NCBI GenBank assembly: GCA_963682025.1
Contig: OY821521.1
Location: forward strand, 194,015,526-194,079,525
Direction: 5' to 3'
DNA from: Cordilura impudica
Taxonomy: Eukaryota > Arthropoda > Insecta > Diptera > Scathophagidae
Length of the DNA stretch: 64,000 nucleotides
Of this stretch, positions 35,287 through 46,504 are shown one piece after another (the stretch's first letter is position 1; every line of letters starts with the position of its first letter). Under the pieces are notes generated by a model that was not told the DNA's origin, did not search any database, and saw nothing but the letters and a program-made list of their open reading frames with translations. Made by a program: the position numbers and the translations under genes.

Positions 35287-35362
35287 ATGGGTATATATCC
35301 AATATTTTTGGTAGTTACAAACATCAGGGCAGACTCATTATAACCTAACCACATAGTGGAAA

Positions 35363-35890
35363 ACTTTTGTATTAGTAAATTTTGCACAAAATATCAGACC
35401 TTGTATCAGAAAAATTTTTCTGGTGCACACGGGTGGAAACTGGTGGCTATAGAATGGGGTATAGGAGTGTTGGGAAAGGTTCGGACTATAGAAAATTTTT
35501 TTTGACGGCTTTTGATGGGAAGGAAGTATGCTCTATTAGTAGGAAATTTGCGGGAAATTTGGACCTTTCAAAAATTATTTTTTTTTTTAATTTTTAAATG
35601 TATCAGTGACTTTATATTTCTAACACTAATAGCTTAGAAGTTACAAAATTACACAAAATTTATTTTACTTTAAAATCTTTAAAAACAAAAAAAGTTAAAA
35701 ATTAAATTTACAAAGAAATTTTTAATTTTAGCAAAATACTGAGAAAGTCCATTTTCGTAGACCCTTTTCGCTGTGATATAGTTGAAATATAGTCGCAATT
35801 TTTAGGCTCCCGAAATTAACGTTACTTTCAAATAAACAACATCACTTTAAAATCGGTAACGATAAAAATGGTTTTTGGCCGCCTTCTCAA
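35363..35890. other. Right part of the Transib-like element, no gene
   Basis: Interior sequence of the 3-kb element. A 71-codon frame at 35382-35597 (WCTRVETGGYRMGYRSVGKG) shows no family motif. Confidence 0.4.
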
Positions 35891-36420
35891 AATATGGTCC
35901 ACTGTGCGGCGAAGCTCATGTACTGGCAGATTTTTCACAGCTTCAGGGTAAAAATTTTTATATTGCTAATGCTAGAGAAAATGGCTAAGATAAGTTTTGG
36001 ATCGAAAAGTTGGGCAAACAATATGAAGTTGCGGCAAAAAAAACAAGTCATTTCTTAAAACTGGCTCTATAAATACCGAAATTTATATTAAGGAATAATT
36101 TTTTTTAAGACTACTTCCTTTCATAAGCCAGCACAATGCGTCCACATATTTTTGGATTCGATTCGGCATCCTGGCACTATGATAAGAAACCTCATTTGCA
36201 AATACACCTTTTTGTGCCAAGTGAGGCAAATCCTCTAAACATTCAGGAGGTTACACCAGTGGCGAGATATTGGGCTCATGTAACAGAGGTTTCGAAAAAC
36301 ACAAGAAAGTTGTTCTAAAATGAGGAATATTTTAAATGTGCCAGGAACTACTATAAAATCCCTAATGAAAGTGTTTTCGGAAAGGGTACACAAGTTCCTT
36401 TATCTTTTTTGTAAATTGAA

Positions 36421-36749
36421 TTTAAATGAAAAATAAATCATCGGTTTCCTTATTATTTTTCCTTACGATTTTTTCGATCTCACTCTTTGTCTTGTGCATG
36501 GCTTCATTTACTTCTCTTAAGAGACTTTATTCCTCTTCTTCATTAATAAGCCCATAGATAAGCATTTATGACATGAATCCTGAGTTATGATAGTTATTCT
36601 ATAAAACAATTTTTTACTGACTCGTATGCCCTGTCGTGCTTCACTGCGTCTTACGGGGACTTATTGATAGGTATGTTTTCATAATCAATTTCTCCTAAGG
36701 AGTCTGTGTTGTATAATTAAAAGATTTTATTTTATTTATTTTATACATT
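36421..36749. other. No gene recognised
   Basis: 3' flank of the mariner-like pseudogene, AT-rich, with cgatctcactctttgtcttg-like single-copy sequence. No inverted end identified. Confidence 0.4.
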
Positions 36750-37474
36750 TTTATACCCTATACCACTATGTGGTTTGGGTATAACGACTTTGTGCTGCTG
36801 TTTGTAACAACCAAAAATATTTGACCTAGACCCACCTTTAATTATACCGATCGAATCAGAATCACTTTCTGAGTTGATTTAACAATGTCCGTCCGTCCGT
36901 CCGTCCGTCCGTCTGTGTGTCCATGTAAACCTTGTAATCAAACTGCAGGTCGCAAATATGAAAATATTTTGATGAAATTTGGTATATAGGCTTTTGTCGG
37001 CCATGGGATGAACGCTATTGAAATTGGTGAGAATCGGTCCATGTTCAGACCTACCCCCATACAAATTACCCCTATGAAATCATTCATTACATCCACTAAT
37101 GAGTAGTCCAAAAATGATCCCTTTGGCCCCATATAGAGCTGCTTCCCGATTTTCACTTAAATCTATTAAAAAACAAAAATATTGCACTGATTCTTCTCAA
37201 ATTTTGTTTCTATATATTCTTGCAAAATATAAGAGACTTTACCAAACATGATCAGGATCGGTCCATTTTTGGACCTAGTCCCCATATAGATATAGCATCC
37301 GATATGAACTTTTTCATATCTGCAGCCAAAAAAATTAATAAAAATCCCACTCAAATGTGGTTTTTGCTTATTTTCTATGTCCAGTTAGTTGGACCTAAGA
37401 GATAGGGTTTCTAAGCGCATGGTATAGGGTATCGTATAGTCGGTCTATACCGACTATAATTTTCTTACTTGTTT
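36750..37474 (+). mobile_element. INE-1-like (Helentron-associated) element, family B
   Basis: Complete copy of about 725 bases. The 5' end is ttataccctataccactatg, in a short inverted arrangement with catatagtgg-type sequence. The core has six GTCC units plus GTCT and GTGT at 36887-36920. The 3' end is the stem-loop agtcggtctataccgact, then 13 bases, then CTTGTTT. Drosophila INE-1/DINE-1 elements have the same layout: TATACCCT start, GTCY-repeat core, 3' stem-loop and CTTGTTT. The open frames across it are not genes. Confidence 0.88.
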
Positions 37475-37960
37475 TTATATTAATACTTGCCGATATACAA
37501 TATTTTAAGTGTTAGGTTTTTTCATTCATTGTTAAAATTATACAATTTTTCAGCTTTCCTTCTCTGGAACAAGCTACGTATACAACTATGGGCAGAGAAA
37601 TAGCTAACTTTTAAATAATTTTGTAAAAGTCAAATTTTATTCATATTTTGCATATTTTTTTTTCGCAAGATAAACAATTTGAATCCATAGATTAAATAAT
37701 CTAACCCATAAAAACAAAGTTTTTATTAAAACTCTTTCTTTCCTTATGCATATGAGTTTTGAATCTCTGCGTGACTATGGGTGAGTGTGCGCGACTATGT
37801 CAAAGGTAATATTTTTCCATAGTAAGTCTATCGACCAAGTTTCAGATTGATTGGATAAGGAAAATGGGTTTTAAATCACTCCATGACTATGCCTGACTAT
37901 GCGTGACTGATTTTGGATGGAAACAGAAATAGAACACTTGATAAGACATTTATAAAAGAA

Positions 37961-38734
37961 AACAAGTAGGAAAATTATAGTCGGCCTATACCCTATACCA
38001 TGGTTAAGAGACCCTATCTTTCCGGTCCAACTAATTGGATATAGAAAATAAGCATAAACTAAATTTGAGTGGCATTATTATTAATTTCTTTAGCTGCAGA
38101 TATGAAAAAGTTCATATCGGGTGCTATATTTATATGGGCACTAGGTCGAAAAATGAACCGATCCTGACGATATTTCTTAAAGTCACTTATATTTTGAAAA
38201 AATATATACAAACCCAATTTCAGAAAAATCTGTGCAATATTTTTGTGTTTGATAGATTTAAGTGAAGATCCGGAAGCAGCTCTATATGGGGCCTATGACT
38301 AAGAATTGTCCTATAGGTATTATTTTTGGACTACTGATTAATGGATATAATAAACACATGCAAACCCAATTTGACTGAGATCTCTTTGATAATTTGGATC
38401 TTATGGCAATTTATGTCGATTTCATAGGGGTCATTTGTATGGGGACTAGGTCTGAACATTGACCGTATTTCACCAATTTCAACAGCGTTCATCCTATGGC
38501 CAACAAAAGCTTCTATACCAAATTTCATCAAAGTATATTCATATTTGCGACCTGTAGTTTGATTACAATATTGACATGGACACGCCGTCCGTCCGGACAT
38601 CGCTAAATCGACTCAGAAAGTGATTCTTAGTCGATCAGTATACTAAAAGTTGGGTCTACGTCAAATATTTTTGGTAGTTATAAACAGCAGCACAAAGTCA
38701 TTATACCCAAACCATATAGTGGTATAGGGTATAA
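37961..38734 (-). mobile_element. INE-1-like element, family B, inside the Tc1 transposon
   Basis: It starts aacaagtaggaaaattatag and the 3' stem region, runs through ggacgccgtccgtcc-type core near 38580-38600, and ends tatagtggtatagggtataa. It matches the copy at 36750-37474 throughout, in reverse, only about 490 bases away, giving an inverted pair. Confidence 0.87.
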
Positions 38735-38747
38735 CAATTTATTGAAA

Positions 38748-39730
38748 AACCTTCTCCAAATATCTTGCATTTAATTACCATATTAGTAGTGCATAGTCTA
38801 GCCACAGTTTCTGATAGTTGCGGCATGTACGAGGCAACCTCTCTACTAACTTTTGACATCTGCTCAGGGGGATTGAGTACCAAACATCCTGGATACCTGG
38901 CCAAAGTTCATCCGCATTTTTGTATTTTTTTTTGTCCCAATCTTAACCTTAACATCATTCCAAAGGTTTTCTATTGGGTTAAGATCGTGAGTTGGAGCCG
39001 GCCAGCTCAGAACCTCATAAAGATCCAAATCACTGGCATAGATTCAAATGCAAATGGTTCCATCATATTCTGGAGTATGTTTAAATAGGCGTTTTGGTCC
39101 ATTCCGCCTTCAATTCTGAACAGTGGCCAAACTCTAAATCAAGAACATGCGTCCTATGCCATGAGACTTCCGCCCCCCCGTATTTAACACTTTTAGTAGT
39201 GTATTTTGAATTAAATTCTTGCCATATTGGACGGTGTCCAAATATTTTTCCATCAGGCACAATGCGATTAATTTTCGTTTCATCGCTCCCAAGTACTCTA
39301 TTCCAAAATTTTACGTCCTTATATAAACGAGCCTTTGCAAAATCTAGCCCCGCTTTAATATTTTATTTTTAAAGAAGCGATTTTTTTCTGCTGGTTTGTC
39401 CAAACAGTCCAGCATTATTTAGTCGTTTTTTTACAAGTCTACTTGAAACTTTTGTGCCAAATTCCTTATTTATTGCTGCCATTATTATTCGCTAACACTT
39501 AAAAGGGTCAATGGTGGACTTTCTGATACTGGCTCTATCAACTCAGTTCGTAGTTTTACGCGGTGGGGCTTTGCGATTTTTATTTTTATTGATCAAATCT
39601 GGGCTATCCTTTATCGATTTGACGGCATTGAATATCATTTTTCTGGAACAATCCATTATTTTGGCGATTTGAGACTGAGTTTTGCCTTTTTCGAATAATG
39701 AAATAATGGAGTGCAATGGAAAATATAAAA
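38748..39730 (-). pseudogene. Tc1 transposase, full-length but frameshifted
   Basis: The minus-strand order is that of a Tc1 transposase. The N-terminal helix-turn-helix reads HSIISLFEKGKTQSQIAKIM and DCSRKMIFNAVKSIKDSPDL (about 39590-39720), followed by the GRPRKTT-like NRKAPPRKTTN. The middle is broken into short frames and includes FGVYKNGG-type remnants; FRMSHRTHVLDLEFGHC lies near 39130 and SDETKINRIVPDGKIFGHRP near 39250-39290, where SDE-K-IN is the first catalytic Asp and its neighbours. The end has VLSWPAPTHDLNPIENLWND (about 38945-39005), the DLNPIENLW motif with the last catalytic Glu, then VKVKIGT and KNADELWPGIQDVW. About six frame changes or stops are visible. The active-site residues that can be seen are conserved. 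Confidence 0.9.
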
Positions 39731-40301
39731 TTTATAAAAAAAATTAATGGACGCACTACAACTGATTCAATTTGACTACAATGTCTGATAAATTATTGAG
39801 TACTGGTCATTAAAACAGCGTATTCTATTTATCTGTCCAACTGCAATGCAGTTTTAAATCAATTAAATGATCAGCAGCAAAAACTATGAATGATAACGCT
39901 TTAACTGCGTCCCAAATCCAGGTAAACAGCAAGCATAATATAATTTTACTGTGCTCATTTCAGTAAAAAATAAAAATTGTATTTTTTGTTTGGTTTTATG
40001 TGTGCTATTTCTCTGTCCATAGCTGTAGGTGCACATGGGAAAAACATGGATATTTGAAATTAAATGCGTCTACACTTAACGATAGGCCTTGAATTTAGAA
40101 TATCATTTGGCAATTTTTTATTTAGCGATTTTTGATTTTGGCTTTTTCGATTTTGGCAATTATTGATTTTGGCGATTTTATCCACGACTGCTCAAAGTAG
40201 TAATTTATGTACTTGACGAAAGTTAAAAGACTGTTGTTTTCATAGTATTTAATAGTTTGTTGTATAGGATGTGCCACATTCACTAATCGTACCCCACTCT
40301 T

Positions 40302-43300
40302 TTTATACCCTCCACTGCAGTGTGCAGAGGGTATATATAAGTTTGTCATTCCGTTTGTAATAATTAGAAAAAAAATTTTGGACCCCACAAAATATATATA
40401 TTTGTGATCCTTATAACAACCGGAGTTGATATAGCGATGTCCGTCTGTCCGTCTGTGGAAATCACGATGACGGCATCAATCGGGCAGCTAGGGTGTTCGT
40501 TGACATAAAAAATGATTCACTAACAACCTGATAAGTTCGCTGTTTTAAACCGTCCAAATCGGTCGATTAGGGCCCGAGATTTGAATGAAGAACTAAAAAA
40601 AGTCTTGAAAAAATATAATTTTCTATGTTGTTCTTGTCACGATCACGCCCTCAATAGTGCAGCTCCAGTGATCATTTGTAGTGAGAATGATTCACCAAAT
40701 TCATGAGAAGATTTCTGTTTCAAAAATCATTAAAATCGGTGGAACAGGTCCAGGGAAATCTATGAAAAATTAAAAAAAAAAAATATGTTTCTATATTGTT
40801 CTTGTTGTTATTCTAAATGTTGTGTTGTTGTCATAGCGGGATTAGTTGTTTTTGTGGTCGATGTGGTACTAATATAATAAAAACTAACCCTTTGTACATT
40901 TTTTTATTAACTCTGGTAGAAAATTTTAAAAGTTTCCATTGTTTTGGCATCACTAAAAAAATTTGTTAGATCATTTCCGTTATTATCACGAGCTTGCCTG
41001 CAAAAGATCGAATGAGTTACGGGAAAGGGGTTAAAATTGATCCAAAATTTTTTCGACAAGCAGACACTACGAGTTAATATAAAGGGAGAACAAATTCACC
41101 AGCATCTAAAGCAAATAATGCTAAAATACCTAGTTAATAAAAAAAAACAATGCAAATTTAGCATTGTATTTTTTGTGTGTAAAATTTACATATACATATA
41201 TGAACATATTTAATAATACAAATAATATACATATATTATAATTATATATATGTATATCTACATATAACAAGTGCAAGTTAGAAATAAATCGGTATATTAT
41301 TTTATTTACATAAAATTCTGCAATATTTTGTTGCGGGGAAAATACATTTCTTTTGCAATAACAGAGTCTCACTTCATTTTACTCAGCGTGACTATGCCAC
41401 AGTAGATGGCGGCAAAATTTTTGTTTGTTCTAAATAGCTTCGCAATAGTTACTTCCATTTTAACATGAATGTTAATATTTTCAACTAGATATCATACAGA
41501 ACAATGTTAAGAGTATACACGAGCTGGTCTTTTATTTCATACGTTTTTTCATTATTCTTTTACAAATATGAACATAAGTTTGGCATATTAACTTTTTGTT
41601 GTCTTTACAAAATAGAGTTACCGAGTTCATCAATGAGTTATTTGCTTTCAAAACAGTTCTACATAGTTATATAGAACTATTATTCTGCTTTACCTACAAA
41701 ATATGTGATTGCGATTACATCTAATTTTTAAAAATGGTTTATAATTACTAAAGCATTATTATTCACATAAATACAAAATTGCACTTTTTAAATTTTCCAT
41801 TCAAATTTAAGAAAATATCAATTCTCAATACTAGAATTAAAAATTTCCAATTATAAATTACAATTAATTGAATTTCCGAAAATCATATCAAATCGTCGGA
41901 AATTATAATTTTAAATTTAAAAGACATCCATTGCATCTTAAATATATCAATTTTATTCGGTAATCACAAATTGAAATTCCAAAAAAAAAAAAACACCAAA
42001 CACCTATGTTTACATATAAAAAATTTTTACATTTAAAAAAAATATTGACATTCACGAGAAATTAATAGCTTTTCAGTACCCCGATTAAGTAACTTCTTTT
42101 AACGATAGTCGAATCGTTAAAAAAAAAGAAAATAGCAAAGTTATCAGTAAAATTTTTAAACGATATTCGCTATTGTTAAAGTCAGCTGTTGTTGTTATCT
42201 AAACGACAACCATTTTTGTGTTGTTTATTCAATCGATAAAAACTTAAATTTTTTGGTTGAAATGTCGTCATACATAAATAAAAATCATAAAATAGTGAAA
42301 ATATTTTGCTTTTATTAAAAAAGCTTTTTTATATAAATAAAAAAATTAAATAGCATATTCAATTCATTATTTCATTTTCAAATAAATAAACAGAAATATT
42401 AGTAAAAAAAAAATTGAGATATTAAATATAAACATAAAATCATCCTGTCAAACACGAAGTAATTTGTTTTTGCTATTCTTCTTTGTGTTTTTCGCTTATT
42501 TTGACAGAGATGCCACTCGTTTACAATTTAAATAAATAGAAAAAAGATTTGTCGACTGTCGTTAAGATGTATGTACTTAGTGAATCACCTTAGGGCAAAC
42601 AACAATAGCTGTCGATATATTTTGCGATCGTTGGATCGTTGAAATTTACAGAATCACACTACAAAAAACATTTATTTAATTTCAATGAATTTTAGAAAAC
42701 GTCAAATGATATTTAAGAATTGCGAACATAAAAACTGTTACATAAATAAACGCAATTTGATGAGAATGTTATTTATATAGAAATTTTCACAATTTTTTTT
42801 GGATGACAATTTGAAGTTTTTCAGAAAATAAAGATAACAAATTATTTTATTTAAAATGTTTGGGACATTTGGTTTTTTGCGTTTGGCGTCCTTAATTTGA
42901 ATATTTATTATTATAAATTTATTCTCTATGTTTTCCAAATATGGCAATATTTTAATAAAAAAAATGAGAGAGCTTTTTTTTGGTTATTATTTTGTTACTC
43001 GATCCGATCTACATGACCGTAACGAAAAAATATTTCGCCAGTTAAAAGAAACTATACAGACATCTCCAATTAGCACGATTTAATGCATATAGCCACACTA
43101 CACAACCATTACCTTTGAAATGGAGGTTAGGGCGAGCTATTTAATTAGCAAAAACTAAATTAAAAGAGAAGTTATGTCATATAACCGGAAACGCATGCAT
43201 ATAGGTATATAACCTAAATGCATGCCGATCAGCAACCACGATGACCAAAAACGCAAACACCGAAATAAATCCGAAATAATAGAAAATACGAAAACCAACC

Positions 43301-43445
43301 CAAAGAATTTGCTGAAATAATTTTATTAAGTTTAACAAATTGTTTACTTTTTCCAATATTTTGTTAACATTTATTATCAATACTCAAACTGAGGTGGAGG
43401 GTATCAAAGATTCGGCACAGCCGAATTTAACACTCCTGCTTGTTT
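40302..43445 (+). mobile_element. INE-1-like element, family A, long copy
   Basis: The start is tttataccctccactgcagt, then gagggtatatataagtttgtcattccgtttgtaa, then the core gatgtccgtctgtccgtctg at 40436-40455. The end is gattcggcacagccgaattt, a stem-loop, then aacactcctgCTTGTTTT. At 3.1 kb it is much longer than usual for INE-1 relatives. The centre (about 40860-43370) is AT-rich unassigned sequence with only chance frames, so it may contain further insertions I cannot delimit. Confidence 0.78.
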
Positions 43446-43840
43446 TATATGACTACTCACTTTAACATCTGTTGGACTCGTACAAACTGTCAGAGAGTTC
43501 AGTTTTGTGATAACATATATGCCCACAGCACTGATCACGCCCATTTTTTCCGACTAAGCACATGAATAACACATGGTTTTACATTTAATATTAACTTTGC
43601 ATGGAGGGTGCCATGCCCATTGATTCGATCCCGCCCATTTTTTTGCTCGAATACTCATATTGACAACAGATGACCTCAGGTATATTTGCAAAGCTGTATC
43701 TGTTGTAGGACTCGATTTATATGATATTGAATAATTACTTTGTATGGGAGGTACCACGCCCACTTACTACTAACATCAGTAATAGGTGACTTCACACAAA
43801 TGTTCAAAGCTTTCCCAGTCATAGTACTCAATATATACTA
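43446..43840. other. No gene; possible repeat remnant
   Basis: Contains three spaced copies of a motif like gggaggtaccacgcccac / catggagggtgccatgccca / cacgcccattttttccgac with about 70-130 base spacing, so an old dispersed repeat is likely. Nothing coding. Confidence 0.4.
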
Positions 43841-44094
43841 TGAATGAAGATAACACACTAATTAACAAACACATTATCAAATTTAATAAAACGCACACAT
43901 AGCATATGTTTAATTTTATGTATGTGTTAGTAGCAACTTTAAAGCCAATTTACTCAAAATAAAGAAAAAAATTTAAAAATCTATAAATCTACAAAACGGC
44001 TAAAAAGAAATACCTTTCAAATAATATACGTTTGGTCAAAATGGAAAGAAAACGGTAGAACAAAACATCGGTCACAAGAAATCGCCTAGATAGA
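43841..44094 (-). mobile_element. Short Helitron, family C, copy 5 (3'-truncated)
   Basis: Matches the inner and 5' parts of copies 3 and 4 (cactttaaa-gccaatttact, aaacggctaaaaagaaatac, catcggtcacaagaaatcgc) but lacks the hairpin and CTAG end. Confidence 0.75.
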
Positions 44095-44193
44095 TGTAGG
44101 GAATTGAAAAAAAAAATCCAATCATTCTTATTTATGGCTTATGTCCATAATTCCCTAAATTTTTACTGTGTGTTGTAAATTCTTAACATTTGC

Positions 44194-44795
44194 AAAAAAA
44201 AAAAAAAAAAAAAAAAAATTGACATGTTATGTTTTTTTATTTTTTTCAATTTTGGATTTCTAAGTTGAACGCAATATCGTTCAATATTTAATAAACGCAT
44301 TAAATTTATTTACTATTTATTGGCAGTGAATAAGTTTATTTATTGATGATTAATTTTATACTGAATACTGTAGTTAAAAGAAAGTTCATTATTTGATATT
44401 GTATGTGTGAGTACTTGCGAAAAAATTCAACAGCAGTAATCAGTCAAAGTGACAGGCAATTGTCTGGTATATTGATTCATTAATTAAGGATAAAAGAAAT
44501 ATGATGCGTGTGCATTCGATTCGTATTGCGTAACTTAATTGTGGCAGCCGTTAATCCTATACTGACCAAATGAGATACGTGAATACAAATTTTGTATAAA
44601 TTCAAATTAAAGGGTTTCTTTGAAATAATATTTGTTTTGTACTATAAGGAAAATAAATGTAATTAGGGCTTAAACAACTTTAAAGTAAAACAATATTTAA
44701 AAATTTTTTTTGAGTGATTGAAAATCTGTTTTTGGAAAAAGGTAAAAAATTTTTATTACTATGTTTGTCATTTATGTTTGCCATTAACAAAAGAA
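44194..44795. other. Poly-A run and unassigned flank
   Basis: A run of about 25 A at 44194-44218 on the plus strand, followed by AT-rich sequence without coding signal. The poly-A could be a retroelement tail, but no element body lies upstream. Confidence 0.45.
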
Positions 44796-45262
44796 ACAAA
44801 CAAGAGTGTTAAATTCAGCTTTGCCGAATGATACTCTGCACCTGGGTTTTACGTTTACGTTAATACATACACTATTTATAAAAAAAATGTTAACAAAATA
44901 TTGGAAAAGTAAATAATTTAATACTAAATTATTTCAACAAACGCACTGAATTTTTTTAGCATTTTTTTAGGCCATATCTTGACATAGTGAAGCCCGATTT
45001 GCCCCACTTTAAATAACAAACTGCTCATAATAATGGCAAACAATATTAACTTCATTTTATGCCGGTAAATGTTTTGTATTATGAATGACTGGGATTTTAA
45101 CAGACAGACAGACGGACGGACATACGGACATCGCTATATCGTCTCGAGTTGCTAAACGGATAAATAATATCTATACTTTATGGAATTGCAAATTAATTTT
45201 TCGATGCGTTACAAACGGAATGTCAAACTGACATACACCCTCTGCACATAGGTGTGGAGGGT
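44796..45262 (-). mobile_element. INE-1-like element, family A, compact copy
   Basis: It begins aacaaacaagagtgttaaat followed by the stem cagctttgccg, has the core cagacagacagacggacgga at 45101-45120, then cgttacaaacggaatgtcaa, and ends cataggtgtggaggg. At about 467 bases it is close to the minimal length of the family. Confidence 0.85.
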
Positions 45263-45448
45263 TTGAAAATGTTTGGTTGAAATTAAAAATGTTTGAAGTG
45301 AAAAAAATTGTTGCTATGAATATATCTTTCATGCTATGCTTTATACATTCTGAAATTCATCTTTGAGTCAAAATAACATACAAAAAAAAAATTGTGGTGA
45401 ATAAAAATTTTGAGGTGAATAAATTGCATTTTTATACATACATCTATA

Positions 45449-45776
45449 TCTATCATATTAATAGGCTAGGAGATTTCTTGTGACTGATGTTCTGTTCTAC
45501 CGTTTTATCCCAATTTTGACCGAACATATATTATTTGAAAGGAATTTCTTTTTAGCCGTTTTGCAGATTTACAGATTTTTACATTTTTTTCTTTATTTTG
45601 AGTAAATTGCATTTAAAGTTGCTACTAACACATACATAAAATTATACAATGCTATGTGTGTGTTTATTAAATTTGTTAATGTATTTGCAATAAAAATGAT
45701 TAGCATACTTTTAGGGTCTTATTTAAAAAAAATTCCTAGAATTTGCGCTCGAATTTCGAGTGCTGGAATCTGCTAG
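45449..45776 (+). mobile_element. Short Helitron, family C, copy 6 (complete)
   Basis: 5' end TCTATCATATTAATAGG after A; 3' end with palindrome CTCGAATTTCGAG, then tgctggaatctg, then CTAG at 45773-45776. Its 3' end is directly followed by copy 7. Confidence 0.88.
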
Positions 45777-46116
45777 TATAATATTAATAGGCTAGGCGAT
45801 TTCTTGTGACTGATGTTTTGTTTTACCGTTTTATCCCAATTTTGGCCAAACGTACATTATTTGAAAGGTATTTCTTTTTTTCTGTTCACCAGATTTACAG
45901 ATTTTTAAATTTTTTCCTTTATTTTGAGTAAATTTCATTTATCATACATAAATCATACATATGCTATGTGTGTTTTATTAGCTTTGTTAATGAGTTTGCA
46001 TTCTTCATTCACAATAACAATTAATCATCAAAAAGTGTTGGTTTGTGAATTGGCTTAGTTGAAAAATAAAGATGTCTAGAAATTGAACTCGAATTTCGAG
46101 CGCTGGAATCTGTTAG
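45777..46116 (+). mobile_element. Short Helitron, family C, copy 7, in exact tandem
   Basis: It begins TATAATATTAATAGGC immediately after the CTAG of copy 6, lacking only the first two bases (TC). Its 3' end has the intact hairpin, but the terminus reads TTAG instead of CTAG. The two copies therefore form a head-to-tail tandem with no spacer. Confidence 0.88.
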
Positions 46117-46504
46117 TATTTATAAATTTATTATAACCAATGAAGAAAATCGGAATTTTCGACCACAACCACGTTGGGTTTGATAAAAGTTTCTGTAAAT
46201 AATAACCAGCTTAATAAACAATGACATTTTTTTAAAGATTTAGCTCTAACAGTTCCTGGCTACATGAAAATAGGAAAATTTATAATAAAAACGGAACTTT
46301 TTATCTTCAAAACATGTTAACCTATAACTCTAATCAATTCCGCAATTCAAAAGTCTTGAGATATCGTTTACAAGGATTTGTGCCTACATATTATTTGGGA
46401 ATGGTCAAAGGTGATTATCATATGAAAGACTTTTATCAAGAAATATTTTAAAAATTGGTGTTTTAAAATTTAAAAAAATATATAATGAGTGGAAACTAAT
46501 ATCT
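46117..46504. other. No gene recognised
   Basis: AT-rich sequence without repeat ends or coding signal. Confidence 0.5.

Larger units (their letters stand above)
34607..35362 (-). mobile_element. INE-1-like element, family B, split by MITE D copies
   Basis: The left piece 34607-34680 (gagggatggacggacatcgt, aatcgactcagaacgtgattt) is the GTCC-core region. The right piece 35287-35362 (ccaatatttttggtagttac, accacatagtgg) is the 5' end. About 600 bases of family D MITE lie between them. The rest of the 3' part is not recognisable. Confidence 0.65.
32851..35906. mobile_element. Transib-like element with RSS-like ends, non-coding
   Basis: The 3,056-base insertion starts CACAGTGGTCCAT and ends with its complement (ATGGACCACTGTG, allowing one mismatch). 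It is flanked by a 5-base GC-rich duplication, cggcg, at 32846-32850 and 35907-35911. Transib transposons are known for 5-base GC-rich duplications and for ends resembling V(D)J recombination signals. Here the first 7 bases equal the RSS heptamer CACAGTG. From the right end, 21 bases inward lies CCAAAAACC (35870-35878 on the minus strand), 8/9 with the RSS nonamer. From the left end, 22 bases inward lies CTAAAATCC. The interior has only minus-strand scraps (SLNKRYIECSHGKAKM-like, RLLKELIFAKESGKKGRPAK near 33500-33660) that I cannot assign to a Transib transposase. It also carries nested Helitron, INE-like and MITE insertions. Confidence 0.72.
32385..36420 (+). pseudogene. mariner-like transposase split by a 3-kb insertion
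   Basis: The 5' half (32385-32850) has a helix-turn-helix frame (IKIRDEIKVCVKN, HWSYKKLAKESKICHQII). It continues APITSDRKAVRLAQRSDNF, VRKVVANDDLKSCKV and, after a stop, VPDRNAV. It stops in the codons for CIMDG. The 3' half resumes at 35907: GEAHVLADFSQL, FYIANARENG, TGSINTEIYIKE, RLLPFISQHNAS, WHYDKKPHLQIHLFVPSEAN and VARYWAHVTEVSKNTRKLF. Joining at the 5-base duplication cggcg gives a continuous IMDGEAHVLADF, so the gene was intact across this point when the 3-kb element landed. The D-E pair in this segment matches the first catalytic Asp of mariner-like transposases; the PSEAN..ARYW segment is the last motif, with its acidic residue not evident. Several stops besides the insertion make it dead. 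Confidence 0.85.
37583..40024 (-). mobile_element. Tc1-like transposon with TA duplication
   Basis: The termini caactatgggcagagaaata (from 37583) and tatttctctgtccatagctg (to 40024) are inverted with two mismatches in 22 bases, and TA lies directly outside each. Without the nested INE-like element (37961-38734) the length is about 1.67 kb, normal for Tc1. A single transposase gene on the minus strand fills the centre. Confidence 0.9.
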
